From Edolisoma coerulescens (lineage: Eukaryota; Chordata; Aves; Passeriformes; Campephagidae): DNA of 64,000 nucleotides. The stretch covers positions 2,533,645-2,597,644 of the forward strand of contig VWZW01002569.1 in assembly GCA_013397115.1 (NCBI GenBank), given 5' to 3'. Made by a program: the position numbers and the translations under genes. Positions 37,201 through 52,200 of this stretch are shown here, piece after piece (within the stretch, counting starts at the first letter, position 1; each line of letters opens with the position of its first letter). The notes under the pieces were generated by a model that was not told the origin of the DNA, did no database searches, and saw only the letters and a program-made list of their open reading frames with translations.

Positions 37201-40200
37201 CAGTTAATATTTAGGCACCTCAGAGGAGGAGGCAAGTTTAGTCTAGTCATGGCATCCTGTTGTAAACAAACACAGCATTTCCTTGTGTGGTGCCCCTTAA
37301 CTTGATCTGTCTTTCATCGAGTGATAGTTGGATTGCTTGTACTTTTACAGGGCCTTTTTATGTTGACCTAGAAAATATCTCACTGTAGTGTGGTTAAGCA
37401 TACCTCCGAGCAACTAACTGCTTTAGAAAACAGCTTGTCTAATCTATAGGGGTTTTTTCCTGTTTTATGCTGCTGGCTATAAACTTACAGTGCAGACAAT
37501 GAGCAAATATTTTTCATTTTTAACCAGTCTTGCACTTCCTGGGTAAATGGCAACTGTAGAATAATGTATGATAAACGACTTAATTAGATTACAAAATTCT
37601 TTGGGCAAAACAGAATTAATAGGAGTATAAAACTAGAATATGAGGTCTGTCATTGCTCAGTTTGATATAAATTATTTATCTGAAGTTCCTTTTTTAAGTA
37701 TTGGTTTGCTTTGACTCCAATATTTTGAGCCTTTTTGGAAGTATCATCAAAAACTAAATATGGGTGCTGGTAACTGTTGATGCAGAAGATGGGTATTCTT
37801 TACCTGCCATTTTATGTTAATGTTAATTTCAGCTTATCCTTGTAGGTTAGGTGCATTTCAAAGAATAGCTATTTATCAGCTACATAATCATTGAAGCAAT
37901 TTCATGTTAAAATGAAAGACTGCTTAGAGATTTTGTAGACTTCAAAAAAAACCTTTTATCATTTCAGTTGCTAAGCTTTCTTGCTGATGGGATTTGCAAC
38001 CTCCTATTCCACTGCACAGGCTTTCAGACACAACGGTTCATGAATATGATGTAAAATTAGAATGCTAAAGTCAAGCAGAAATGGAAGCCAATCCTTTCTT
38101 CCATATTTCTACTACAATCTTGTAATTTTATAACTTGGTAAACAAATGACAGATTCTCTTTAAGAGGTTTGTACTATTAAAACTAGCATCTTAAAATAAA
38201 AAATTAGTAATGGTGGTGGATAGTGAAATAACATGTGGCTCAGAATCTGCTCTGAGGCGGGTTGGAATGACTGGGTCTTCTACAGGTTCCAGGAATTCTA
38301 AGGCAGTGGCTTTTCATATAGAGCCATGTAAGTAAATAATCTGTGTAGGTAATCCCCTGTGGTTTAGATGGGGTGGTCATTAGAGCATAGCACATCAGGT
38401 TTCTTGAAAATCTTTAAATAGACAACCAGTAGTGAGGTGGGTTGTTCTGGAAAGTGGTGGAATAGGCAGTTGTTCAATTTTCATTTGTTGATGAAGATTG
38501 AAAAAACCTGAGCAAAGTAGGGCTTTCTGGAAAGATCTGTGTCTCAAAAGAAAGATAAAACAATACCTAACAGTTGAAATTTTCTCTATTACTTCAGGGA
38601 ACTAAATTTCTTAGTAGGTATCTCTGCATGAAATGAAGTAAAACTTCAGTCCATCTTATCCTGATGTTGGTTCTAAGACTAAGATCTTTCTTAAGTACTT
38701 AACACCTATGGGATATATTGAACTGGGAATGCAGCACTTGAAGAGTCGCTGTGTCCACCTTGCTCCTCAATTTATCTGAAACTTTGAGGGGAGAAGAAAC
38801 TATCACCTTGTCAAATGTACTGGCAACTTAAAGATGTGAACTGAAAGGCTGATTACCTGCTGATAGCTGAGTACCGTGTTTTGGCCAACATCTGGTGACA
38901 TCCCTACCTGTCAGAGTTGGAATACAAGCAGCACTATTACCCAGGCTATATGAGGAGAATACATCTGAAGTTTGAAACAAAATTGTAACAGCATAAAATA
39001 CATGTGTGTACGCTGACATGCTTATATGTTTCTAACTCCGTATTAGCTTAACTAGGAAAATGGGTATTTTTTGTTACTTAGAGGCCACATCACCTTACAA
39101 AACTTTGGAGTTCTAACTTTAAAATGAGACTTTTTAAAAACTAAAAAAAATTTGTGCTGAATGTAATGATTTTTAAAAAGGAGCTAAAAAAACTCTGGCC
39201 TAAATTTTTAATTAATCCTCTCAATGTCAGTGACAGACCTGTGTTGCTGGCATATTTTTTGATACTTTTCATGAATTATACCTTTATCTGCTGTGACTAC
39301 TTGGTGATTCCTTGGTGTAGTTGTATGCGTCACACCTCAGAGTGAAAATGGAGAACTACTCATTTCATGACCACCTGTTAATGATACTAAATGCTGCTTA
39401 CACGTGCTATTTATGTCAGCTGTATGAGAACTATTTCTTCAGCTTCTGCAGTGCCTCACAAGATTGGCTCGCCTTCTGAGTGAAGTAACTTTGGAGTTTA
39501 GTGCCTCTTGATCATTTTTACACTCCTTTGTTACCAAAATGCTACAGAATTACTTGTGGCATGTTCAAGACAGCAGTGAATACAGAGTCTGTAGGTACTA
39601 ACGTGTGCTGGGCTGGTGTGTGTTTGTGATGTAGTGCACACAGCGATTCTTTTAGTCATGAAGATAACAGTCTCATTTCTGAGGCAAAATTGCTTTCAAA
39701 AAATTTAATTGAGGCAGTTGAGTGTACAGCTATAGAAGAAGGCTGTGTAACAATTAGAGGCTTCTGGCACGACAGCTTTCCTGTTAATATCAGTTTTCTA
39801 ATTTAACATAATTTGTAGACCTTTTAACACCACAGGGGGAGGACCCAATATTCATTTTTACGTAATATTTTTACATCAGGCACACAAATCTTTTATTAAA
39901 GAACACAAGTGTTTGCTGAGAGGGCCAGAGATGGAATACAAATCTCATTCTGACTGTAGCTAATAGGTACACTTGATGCTAGCTTGCTGATATAATGCCA
40001 GTTTTCTAGAGCAGATTGCCTACATTTAAAACAGGATGAAAATATATAAGCTGCCTGCTGAGACTTAGTAGTTAAGATGAGGTTTTTCCATAAATGGTTC
40101 ACTGCTAATGGATTGCCAGGTTTTAAGCTCTAGTCTCATAAAAAGAAACAGTAAGCAAACTGGTAGGTTCTTACCACTTCTGTAATGGAGACTCATGGTT

Positions 40201-43200
40201 CAAACTTCAAATGTGTTCGGTGCCTGTGATAGCAGCTTCTTTACCTGCTCATGTTTGGTAATATATCTATTTTTTAAATTATTATTACAGAAAATGTGTA
40301 CTGTTTCTGTAGAAACGCCAATATGGTGAAAGTTTTTTACAGCTTATTTGCATGCATGATTTAAGAGTCTAGATGTCAGTTCCCTCTGCAGCTAAGTTTT
40401 GTGATGCAGCAATTCATACATTGAAGGGTTAAGATGTACTTATTTTTCCCTTGAAATAAAAGATTCACTATTCTTTTTTCCATTTTAACTAATGCTACTA
40501 ATAGTAGATGTTGCATGACTGTTGGTGGTTGTACTTTCTATGCTAGAAAGCCTGAAACAGTCCAGCACATCTTCATGTAAAATGTCCTTCAACTTTTACA
40601 GGGCAAGAGGGATATGAGATTGTTTTTGCAATTGTCCAAATCAGGATTTTTCAGGGCATCAGCAGACAAGCAGTTGACAGAATACTTGCTCCAGCTGTTG
40701 ACTTTGCAGCTCAGTAACAAGGCTGAACTTGGTGACATGTTTCTTGTTTGAGAGGAATCTTCTTAAAGTCAATTGCATCTAGTGATTGAAACTTGTTTTG
40801 TTGTAAACATGTAAGGATAAAAAGCTATTGCAGAGTTTAAGTGGATGTCTGTCTTAGCTGTATGTGTTGCTTTTGATGTTGAACTGATGGCCCTTGTCCT
40901 GACAAGGGCTGTTTTCTGTAGACAAATGTTAGAATTGCCTCGGGTGTACCTGTCAGTCCCTTAGCTGTGTACAATCAAAATAATCATGTACTAGGAGGAA
41001 TTTACCAGCTTGTGCCCTGGAAACAGCTGGGGTAACAGAATACACTGGGAAGGAACAGAAGAACTGATTTAAGCTGTGATCAGAGTATTTTCTGAGGAAG
41101 CTGCAACTATATGACAAACAGCATATATTGGTGACTAGAATATTTAATTTGACATCATTCATAAACTGTAAACTGTTTGACAGCAACTCACAGGCACTAG
41201 CAGTCATACTAGCAGTGACTAAAATTTTCCACCACTTTTGTCTTATCATGAAACGTAGAAGAAATTGTGTTTCATTGGGTTGATTTTTCTGAAGAGTCTT
41301 GCTTTTTTCCATATTATACTGTGTACCTTTTTCCATTTTTAAATTAGAGGGCATGTGAAGGAGATAAAAAATATCTTCACTGGATAAAAAAATCATCACT
41401 GCCAGTGATGGCAGATTCTCAGAGGAACTCTGAGAAATTCTCACTCTAGAAGCCTTTGGTAAAAGTTACATCAGCAAATAAAGCAAGTTACCAATGGACA
41501 TGCATCTGTGGTGGAAAGGTCTTGTGTTCATGGCTTTGGGGGGCACAGGTAACTACATCTTCCATTTTGTCCCTACCCAAGTCTTTCTGAATAAATCAAT
41601 AAGCTCTTCATACTGCAGACTTCTGGTACTGAAGTGTACCTGTGAATGTACAAAAAAAAAAAAAAAAAAATGCAGCCATATTTTGAGGTGTTTCTACAGC
41701 AGTAATGCTTTTGCAATAGCATCCTCCAGTTCCCAGCAGGGACTGCATGATTTACATGTCTCAGCTATACCAAGCTGCAAATTGGGAGAATCCCAATATT
41801 TCCAGAATTGGAGTTGTAGAAGAACTTCAGTGAGACATCTGTTACTGCAGCATATATATTACTGAGAGGGAGGAGATTGGTAAGTGTGTGCTAAATGGTT
41901 AGGTATCATGCAGAAAAATGCCAGTTTACCTCAGCCTTCACTGACAAGTGAAAATCAGATTTTGACCATTTGAAAGTTTCCCAGTGCTACTTTTGTTTGT
42001 GTGTATGTGATATGACTTGCCTGTGGTGGCTGTTCACAAATGCTTTTAGTTGAATGTGGTTTTAAATTCAATACCCAAGATGGTATGTATGGAATGCATT
42101 TCATAGTTTCAGGTGGAAGCTTTTCCTGGATGCCACTACCCACTGTCTCCTCCTACATTAGAACTAACATGCTTTGTCAGATAGGTTTGTGTAGATGGCC
42201 CAAAGTTTTGCATCCTCTGCTGCAGTGGTGACACTTCACTGGCTTTTTCTTGAGGGTCATTTTGGCTATTTCAATTTGGATTGGTTAAATTGAAGGGGAA
42301 AAGTGTTAATGATAGTTGTACCATAATTCTTGGTGCTTTATAGTAGGACTTTCAGGACTATCCAGTGGTGGCCCTTACCACAGTAATTTCACTCAAACTG
42401 AATGGGGTGCTTCTTTCCCAGGCTATCACAAAATTAAGAGTACTACTACTTTGCTGTCTTAAGACCTAGAATAAGGGGAGAAATTAGCTTCTCATAGCAA
42501 ACAGCTTAAAAAAACCTGTTTCTTTTTTTTACCTTAGAATCAGAAGTTGGCATCTTCTTCAGACCTCATTTTTACTGTTACCTAGGATCCTTCCTTAGGT
42601 TGCTCCTGACTGCTCTAAACCTCACTGAATCTCTTTTGATTTGCTTATGGAATTGCTGCGTGCTGTAACACGTCAATTATCCCAAAATAGGACAGGGCAG
42701 TGTGTAAGAATGTTGCTGGGACGGTCTGGGTGGTGAAGAGTCGGATGGGGACGAGAGATCTCTAGCGTCACGGCTGGTCTTGGAGCATGCGGTTTATTGC
42801 TCAGGGCGTGGGGGAAAAATGGGGAGCTGCAGAGAGCTGCAAGTCACAGCTCTTGGCAGCCCCAGGAGAGAGCAAGGGAGAGAGAGGGCAGGAGAGCACG
42901 CGTGCAAGAGGGCGAGCCCACCAGGTTCCTCAATTCTTGAATCTTTCCCTCCTGAATATTCTAATTTACACTAACCAATCCTAGTACATGATGCAAATCT
43001 TACAGCATTTACATACAGCCAGTAAGAATCCTTACATTACCATACTAGGTGACCTTTGATCATTGATGAGGGGAGAGGGGCATTGTTTAATCAAGAGGAG
43101 AAGATCTTTGGCTGGCCATGCTATTGTTTCCTAGTTGTTCAGCAACTAGCTCTTGGCATCTTAGACATCAAATTGTGCTTTTAGTTCTACTTCACTTACA

Positions 43201-46200
43201 GGTTTCATATTCTCAAAATCCAAACAGTCATATTTATAAGATTTTCCTGTTTCATCTTCCCCAACAGCAGTGTACAGCTTCGTCTCTAGAGTAAAGTTGA
43301 TTTAGCATTGAGGATTAACATTTGCATTAAATCACACGACCACATTACCGTATACTTTTTGTACTTAAGAAAGAGACTTGAGAGTAAATGGCCAAGAACT
43401 TGCATAAATGAGATGAGAATGACAGTCAATTCATTTAAAACTGAGATGAATGCACAACCTGGTATGCAGGAAGGAGATTCCCACCGTATTTTTCTGGTCA
43501 GAATTTGAACACAGGATTGCTAACTGGAACACAGGCTGCATTGGGAGAGTTGGTGAACCCTGCTCCCTTGCATTAATTCAGGTCATAAGTATGTGTAAAA
43601 TCAGAAACAGTGTAGATTAAAGTACCTTTTTTCTTCTCATGGTATATTGCTAGAACTTTATGGGAAAGTGTATTAATTTTTCCATTTCCTTCCCTCATGT
43701 AGCACAAATATTAAGTGACTAAAGACCAAATTAGATGAATGAAATTTTCAGAGTTAAGGCTAACAGCAGAAGTAAGCTAGTGTAAAACTGCTGCAGGGTT
43801 AAAATTAATGGATGTTTATCTCTTACTGTGGAAGGAAAAAGGAGCGTGTATGATAAAATTAGTCTCTATAGCCCATCTAAAAACAGCTGCCAGACAGTGA
43901 CTGAAGGATAGCAAGCTGAAGTCCAGGATAGAAGGAAGCAACTGGGACTAAAATGTTTGTTGCCAGAGAAAAGACTTTTACATATATACTGTGATGACTG
44001 GTTTAGCATGGGTTCATTCTCTGTAGGTGTCTCTCAGGGTTTGATCATTCGCAAATGTTTTACATTTCCGACTAAGCTACGCAAAATGAATCACAATCTT
44101 AGAATGGTTTTAAGCCTAATGTCAGCTGATTTTAAACAATACTGCCACAGTATTTCCCGATCTTCCTTACGTTAGCAGCAGAACCATGTTGCTTCTAAGT
44201 GGCACCAACTGTGTGAGATTGGATGAAGACAAATAGAGGGTTTTAATTTTTCTCTTTGCCTGTGTTGGTGACCTGAGGCAATTCACCATATTGCTTCACT
44301 GTGATTAGCGAGAGGCAGTAAATTCTATATGGGCACGGGGGAAGATGCAGGTGTGCTCTGGTGTAGCTTACCTTATGCCATGCTGTAAAATTTCATTATT
44401 AAGCTTTCAGATTAACTTGCTGTTTTCAAGCTGGTTTTCAGTGCAATAATTACATTTTACAGTAATAGAACTTTGGGGAGGGGGAGGGCCAGGAGAGAAC
44501 CCACAAATTTTGAAAGTTTTAAGTTGTGCAAGGATAATTTTTCACAGAGGAAAAAATACCGTAAAGCACATCAGGCTGAATGGGAAGTGGTACAATCAGT
44601 GAACTCTTGCAGTAATAAATCTCATTAGTTTGGCTGGAAAGACGCTAATAAGGATGACACAAGAGAGCGATGAAAAAGCATCACACTTCAACTTAAATAA
44701 TTGTAAATGTAAATGTCTACCACAAGGTCAAGAGCGTTTATATTACAGAGAACATGTTTCTCTGGGCTTCTTCTGAGGAAAGTTCTAGTAGTAACCTTAC
44801 TTTACCCATCCTGAAACAGATTTTTGAAGGCACTTCAGCATGTTAAAGTATTTGAGGTATTAGAATGGGTTTTTCAAAACTGTTGTCTTTCTTCCAAATG
44901 AGAATAAACCCTTTTCTAAACAATAGTAGTGTAAGTCTTTTATGTGATGTTTTCGAGATTTATATTCCATAAAACTACCGATAATGTCAGTTGTTTATCT
45001 AGAGGGAAATGTTGACTTTCACTGTGCAATCAATTAGTAAGTTAAAAGCTAAACACTTCTGTGATTTTATTGGTCAGATTGACAGCAATAACAGAGCAGA
45101 GGGATGGGAAGGCAGGTCAGGTATTCCTTGTGAGCCAGCTTACTGATAACATTTTATTACATTCACTATTACTGTTTAACTGATCGGCTGTAACACACTT
45201 TGTATTCTTAAGAACTCGCTGAATTTAATAAAGGAAAGACTCATTAAAAAAATAGTGTTCCCCTTTGAATCTCCCTGTTGGCTTCCATTTTCTGTTGTGT
45301 ATCAGGGAACTTCATGCAGTATCTGTTTTCATTGTTAGGTGGTTGATGAGCTTTTTACGTGGGTGGGTGCAGGGATGTTAGGATTTAAAAGGCTGAATAA
45401 CATATCTCTGCAGAAAATCCTCTTAGCTTATTATGCACTTTGGTTCATCCAGGTAAGTTCAGCATAAAGTAGAATATATAAGAATAGAAGACCTAGTCTG
45501 TTGAAGAACTAGATTAACTTATGTACTGCACATCATAAACAATATTGCAACCGACCTTTTTTCTTTTGATTGCCTAATTAAAAACTACTAAGGAATTGAA
45601 CCGGACTTTTGTGTATTTAATAGGCAAAAATCTCTTTATAGTATTTTCAGTATTTAATGCTGTTTTTTAGTGGGGGAGATTGTGGTACATCATTTAGTAA
45701 AAACCTAATGTGAAGTTGGGTGTAAATGTGAGGTAGAATTTTTTGGGGTCCTTTTTTGACCCTGTTGTATGCATTCCATTGACTTTTCTCTAATATGGAC
45801 ATTGTCATGGAAATTCCTGTCAAATACTACAGCAAGAGCTGACTGCGAAATCTGTAAATATTTTTTAAATGTTTAGGGTCAGGGTTTTTTTCAGAGAAAC
45901 AGGCAGAAAAAATGTTGGTGTCAGTTAGAAAGCATCAGCATTTCTGAAGGAAGTTATCTTATTCTGTAGTCATGTCAAAACAATGCAAATACCAATCAGT
46001 TCAATACAGATAGTGATAGGACGAGGGGGAATGGTTTTAAACTAAAAGAGGGGAGGAAAAATTCTTTACTTTGAGAGTGGTGAGGCACTGGTACAGGCAA
46101 CCCAGAAAAGTTGTGGTTGCCCCATCCCTGGAAGTGTTCAAGACCAGGTTGAATGGTGCCCTGAGCAACCTGATCTAGTGGGTAGCATCCCTGCCCACAG

Positions 46201-49200
46201 CAGGAGGGGCTGGAACTAGATGTCCCTTCCAACCCAAGTTAATGTCTTAATCTCGAAGATTAGTCTAAAAGACTATTACAGTCACAAACATATTTACCTT
46301 GCTTCATTTTCCAGCAAGTCCTTTATAAGTGAAGTTTTACTCACTTGCATTTGAATCCACGTATTCAACCCCTTCATGGGGCTCAGTATTTCTGCTTGGC
46401 AGTTGCTACCTGCAAATGTTAGATCTAGACACTACTGAGCATACATTCTTAAAATATCTGGGAACAAGTCCTCCCTTCCTTCTTATTTCACAAATATATC
46501 CTGTAGTTGAATGACTGTATCATAGCATCAGTTCTTTCAGTTAAGAGAGAAGGAAAAGCCCACCCTACTAAAATTCCCACTGTCTTTATTTTTTGCTTAT
46601 AACAAAGTTAACTGCTGAATACAACTCATCAGTTAGTAGATGTAAGACTGTCTAGCTTGAAGAATTTAATTTCTGTCTTTGGAATACAGTGTATCCAGTT
46701 CTCTGGAATATGCTAATATATGACTGTATTGTAGTTATAATATTGATTTTTATGCCATGACTATAAACAACAGCTGAAAGAATGGTTGGCAAAGGATCTG
46801 GAAAGTTGCAAAATAATATTAGACATTTGCCCTTTGAACAGTGGCCTCAATGGGATAAAATCTTCCATTTTCTCCACTGTAAAAATCAAGGCAAGTAAGT
46901 ATTGGGTAGCTTTGGACAGTCCTTACAATTCTGTATGTCAGCAGGTATGAAAACTGGTTGTGTATTAAAGGTTTTCTTGAATTCTCCTATAGACAAATCT
47001 TACAGAAGTTTGTTTATATGACTGCAAACAAGAAGTTTTCAAGGCATCCTCACTCCCCATCTGTTATATAACACCTAAACTGCAGTGGCAACTTCGCAAT
47101 ACGCTTAGAGATCCTGGACTTCGTATATACGTTAATGCTCCCTTCTGTCCTGACACTGCAGCACACATCTGTTTGATGAGTTATTTACAAGCTTATACAG
47201 CTCTTTTCCTTAATTCCAAGCATGTTATTGTTGGTACTCTTTCTCAGCAAGTTGCAGGGAAAATTTTCACAGACCAAACGAGTCTCTTTTTTTTTTTGTT
47301 TGTTTTTTTTAGTTTTGTACCAGTTTTACTGGTACAAGTATTAGAGGTTTTAACTTAAAACCACAGGAAAACGTAGATCACTTTCTAAATTGTAAATTGA
47401 CCACTGAAATGGAGCAGTTCTGCAAAAAGATTAACGAACTGTTCCTGCAGATTTTCCAGTCAAAGAATTGATGTTAGCAGACTTCTGGCAGTTCTTGTTA
47501 ATGAAGGAATTCCCCCGTTAAAATTAAAATTAATTTTAGAACAGCCTAATCTCACACAATTAGTGCATTTTGATTGTCCTTAAATAACAGAACTGACTCT
47601 TTCATCAGCTATGCCATATGTGCCTCTGCAGAACTAACTAGCAGCTTAACTTACAGAAAATAGTGAAGTTTTTAGAGCCCTTTTAGTATCACATATTCTT
47701 TCATTAGAGCACATACAGCAGAGCAGCCTCAGTTGTACAAGGAGCCTTTTGGTTTTTGGAATTTAGACTGAGAGAAGAATCCTCAGCCCTTCTTAGGAAG
47801 GTGAGAAGAAGGAGGAGATGTAATATCAACTTTATAGTGCATTAGTTGGAGCTGATGGTTTTGGATGACGTGCTTCTCTCTTTGGTACAGCTCCTATCCC
47901 TGTGTTGACTGACATTAACAGCACAATTCAATTGTCCCATTCCAAGTTGCTGGTGGCATTTAAGAAGCATTAGCATGCTCAGAACATCCACGTGGCAGAT
48001 GCAGAGCAGGAGCCGTGCTCGGAGCTGCTTGCTGGATACCACGAGGAATGTTCAAGGGCATTTTGTTTCGTGCCCTAGATGGTATTCTCACCTATATGTA
48101 GGCTCCAAATAATTCTAGCAGAAATGATTGTGAAGTGATCATACACTTGCTAATGCAAACAAAGCCTTTTTATAGTTTATTCTTTTGCCAAATTTGAGAA
48201 ACCAGCATGTAAAAATAGACATCTCTCAGTAGAGGGAGAGTTAATTTGTCTTGCCATGACAGATTTGTAGTCTATATTTGGTCTTAGAATTGAATGAATG
48301 TTCTGTCTTATAAATTAAATGTTATATTTTTATCACTAAGCATGCTGAATTCAAATGTTTAAATAAAACATTTTAATCTTAGAAAAATCAGTTTTCTTCA
48401 GCTGTATGTTTGTCTTAAGTTCTGAGTCTGTTGCTGAACTTCTTCCTCATAATCTTTGTATGTTGTGAACATGTTCCAGACTATAAGATGAAAAATAAAT
48501 AAAAAGCCCTTATCATATAATTCTTTTAAATAACTTGTGCTTGGATAGGTCTTCCTACAAATCCTGAATTGAGATTTCCATGTTTAAGAAGAGCTTGTAA
48601 CCTGAACCTATGGAAATTGTGTATCTGAGGTATCTGAATTAGTAGTTTCTGAAAAGATATAGTATCCAATGAACAAATGGTTCTGATGATAGCTTTCCTT
48701 TTCTCTTGGGATCTTTTCCAGTGTAATCTTTCCTCTGCTTCTACCTTTCCCTTTAAAAGAAATTTTTCTTTTTTAATCTGAGGCTCTAAATTTGCCTAGC
48801 TGTGGATTTTAAAAATGCCTTGCCTGTCTGTACTAAGCTTCCTTAAAATGCTAATTTACCTCATGTTATCTGCAACATTCAGGGAATGTTAGTAGTGTAT
48901 GATTTGCACTTCCCATTTTCTCAGATGAGGCATTCCTCATCGGGCACATCTGAAGAACTGGAACACCTGCTGCTCTGTGGCCATTTGAGGAGCTCACATG
49001 GGAGTGGTTATCACAGAATCACAGAATATTCTGAGGAATATTGGAAGGGACCCACAAGGATCATCAAATCCAACTCTTACATGAATGACCCATACGGGGA
49101 TCGAACCCATGACCTTGGCATTATTAGCCCCATGCTCTGACCAACTGAGCTAATCTTATGTTGGTCCAGGCAGTTCTTGGAGATGGGGAAAAGGGGAAAT

Positions 49201-52200
49201 AGGGTAACTGCAAGGGCTCTTGTCAAGTGCTGATCGGTGGAGCTGAGCTTCTAGAATGAAACAAGGTGTTTACCCAATTACAGACATTATTTGTAGTGCT
49301 GGTGGTCATGTTACCTAGAGAACAAAACAGTACTGTCGTTATACTTCCCAAAATTTTGGAAGTCTGAAGTTGGAAGGGATTTTTGATACCCTGTAGCACG
49401 CTTATTCTAAGCTGATGCCTTGTCAACTGGACTGCTGAACCAATGACAAAATATCAAAAGTTGTTACTTACAGGATTCTTAGAAAGTGACAGACATTGAC
49501 TCCGATGTCACAAATTCAAGGTAATTTTTTCCTCTATGAAATAAAACCTGTAGCATGGTAATTCTTACTTGTAGTAAGGTAATTCTGCAGCTGTAGATAG
49601 GAATTCTTGCTCAAATGCAGAGGAGGGGAAGGAAAGGTTAGTTCAGGCTATTTTTTTGGCATGTGTAGCATTCCAATGAAGGCTTCTGGGCTGGAACTCT
49701 GCAAATTAAAATCTCTTGTCCATAAGCACCTAGTTCTTCCACTCACATAAGGAAGGGCTTTGATTGTGATAGGAGAGCTGGATATCTTTGCAGGCACTTT
49801 GGCAAAGATGATAAAGAGTAAAACAAGGGTTTTTGGAGGGATTTTGTGTTCATTTTCCCCCAATTCTGGTTGAAAATGAGAGATTAGATGCAGGATCTTG
49901 AACACATTCATCACTTGGACAAGTCACCCTATAGCAATGTTTTTACATTTGAATAGTAGTGTTGGGAATAAAGACTTTAGTTTAATTGCTAAATTTGAGT
50001 TGTCTCCTAACTCTGTTGTTACTTTGCCTGTTATCTTTGTTTCTCTGCCCTATTTGACTTCCTTTTGGAAACTAACTACAAGGTAAATTCTTCTTTATTG
50101 AACCTAAATGCTTTTAAATAAATTTCTCTTGTTACTGGTCATCTTGGGGGTTTTTTAGTGATATAGTGTATCACAATTCTTGAGAAACAGATTTCTAAGC
50201 TCTCATACCATAATTGCTTATACTTCACCCCAAAAAAATCCCTCTGCAGGCATTGTTTACTACCTTTATAAAATCTATCATTTTTTAGGGTAAAAAAAAA
50301 AGAAAATCTTCACCATAACTACATTAAATAGGTTGGTGGTTTGTAACAAAGTTATCATCCTTATTTCAAAAGCTCGAAGCTGTAAAACTAGAAATATTTC
50401 AAAAGCAAATTCTTTCGTAATGTCTGTTAAGATAGAGGTTGAAAGATTTTTTCTGAAACAGATAATAGAACCTGAGTAATTTCAGATGTCCCCAAGAACC
50501 TCTCTAATGTATCAGTCTTGAAACTTGCTATGTTGAAGATTGAAGTTGTTTTTATTAAATATTTAACATCCTAGAAGTCTTTCTAAATGACTGGTTTTGG
50601 AAATACTTGTTAATTTTTCCAATGTGCTCTTATTCTTTAATAGTTTATTCAGTTTATAATCTGAAATCTTTTTGAAGGTGTGTTGGAACATAGAATACCA
50701 AGAGATTTAAGTCATCTGAGGATGACTCTGTGATTTCATGGTACTTGACGGTCAAATGTGTATTTATCTATTTAGGTTCAAACAAAGAAGGAAGAAACTT
50801 TGCCACCATCACATAGTCAAAACATTCCAACTTTTTATTTTCCTCGAGGATGTCCTAAGGAAAAATTGAATATAGATGCTGTGATTGCCAAAATTGAGAA
50901 AACTTTCTCTGAATTTCCAAATGAGAGGGCAGCGTTAGAAGACATGGGTAAGGTTGCAAAGGTGAGAACTTGCTGGCCATCTTCATTTTGTACTGTACTC
51001 CTATGGGAAGGAAAAATGAGTTCTCTGTGCTCAGTTTTCTTGTATTGTGTGTTTCCATCTCCCACACGTTAGTATTCAACGATATTCTACATTGTTGATA
51101 GCCCAGTTATCTGGAATTTTTTGTGTTTACTGTGTGTCAAATGACCTTCCAAAAAGAAAAAAACTTTAAACCAAAACTGGAACTACTGGTTTTTTGCTGC
51201 ATAAACAACCAAACACTAAAGGGCACATTGTATGTTGTTCTCCGTTCCATATTGACCGAGAGACTTAAGGCAAAAGCACTGCTATTATATGTTTTGTTTT
51301 CAGGTGTTCACACTGGTTGGGTTTTTTCCTCATTCTGCAGTATGCTGAGCCTCTGTTATAAAGACACTGGTAAAGACAGAATGGTTTGGTAACTTGAGAT
51401 TATAGCTCTCAAGTTATTCCTGAAGAGCTAATTTAGAGTTATGGCAGAGTGACAAAATACTTAGCTTAGAAAGCAGTGAATATTTTTAAACCTGTGTAAG
51501 TTTAAAGACAATAAGCTAGTTAAATACCTAACCAGTATTTTAATAGTTAAATATAGATTATATTTTAATAGTTAAAATAAACTTAAATTTCCATTTTGTT
51601 ATATTGAATCAATGCTTGAAATCTTACTGCAAGTCGTGGTCTTGGTAATGAGTCTCAGGTTCTCATCCATGCTCCTGTCCCTTTGTCCAGGGTCTAGAAA
51701 ATAGAAACTTAAGACTGCTCACAAGAGCAGGACTGGGGGTTTGCCTCACCAAAACTTTTTTACTGCTAAGCTGATTATAGGATCCCTGTCTTCCACAGCT
51801 CCTTCCGACACAGAAGTGAGGAGGTGGGGATGAGACCCTTCTCTCTCAGCAAGGAAGGTGAAAGGTTCTAGTCACCTACAATTCAGTGATGAAAGACACT
51901 TTCCTGAAGAACACTGTCTGAGGACAGTGTTCATCAAACTCACTTTTTAAAATTTGTTTGAAGCACTGGTTAAACAATTGCATGAGAAGTAATTGTACTT
52001 TTGCTCCAGTGACCTTACACATCTTGCAGTATTCACAGTCTTACCAGAGATTGTTGGGGCTGCCAGCATGTCTGAGTGCTCCCAGCTGGAGTCAGTTTTA
52101 GGCAAGTTGGGCACTTGGCTGGTACGGCTGTAGATGCTTGGAGCAGACACAGAAGCAGCCCTTGAGGTGTATGTGGGAGCACTGGAGTTGGGAATGTGTA

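Larger units (their letters stand above)
35928..42702 (+). other. PPP2R3B long intron, 3' part before the LTR
   Basis: Starts with donor GTTTGT. AT-rich, with no exon recognised. It contains an A19 run at 41,652-41,670. The frames at 40,953-41,444 (minus) and 41,494-41,865 (plus) have no protein-like features. Confidence 0.65.
43273..50775 (+). other. PPP2R3B long intron, end part
   Basis: AT-rich intron up to the acceptor tctatttag at 50,767-50,775. Apart from the CR1 at 46,012 and the SINE at 49,011 listed separately, nothing recognised. Confidence 0.65.

Noticed and set aside
40953..41865. 163-codon minus and 123-codon plus frames in the long intron
   Set aside because: No domain, no splice context, one runs through an A19 tract. 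Chance frames.
15835..43272. The two LTRs as ends of one provirus
   Set aside because: They belong to different families, with different ends, different target-duplication lengths and 26 kb of host DNA including PPP2R3B exons between them.
49077..49155. Possible functional tRNA-Ile gene (minus strand)
   Set aside because: The acceptor stem is incomplete and the sequence continues directly into a CR1 tail. A second, decayed copy has the same chimeric structure, so it is a SINE head.
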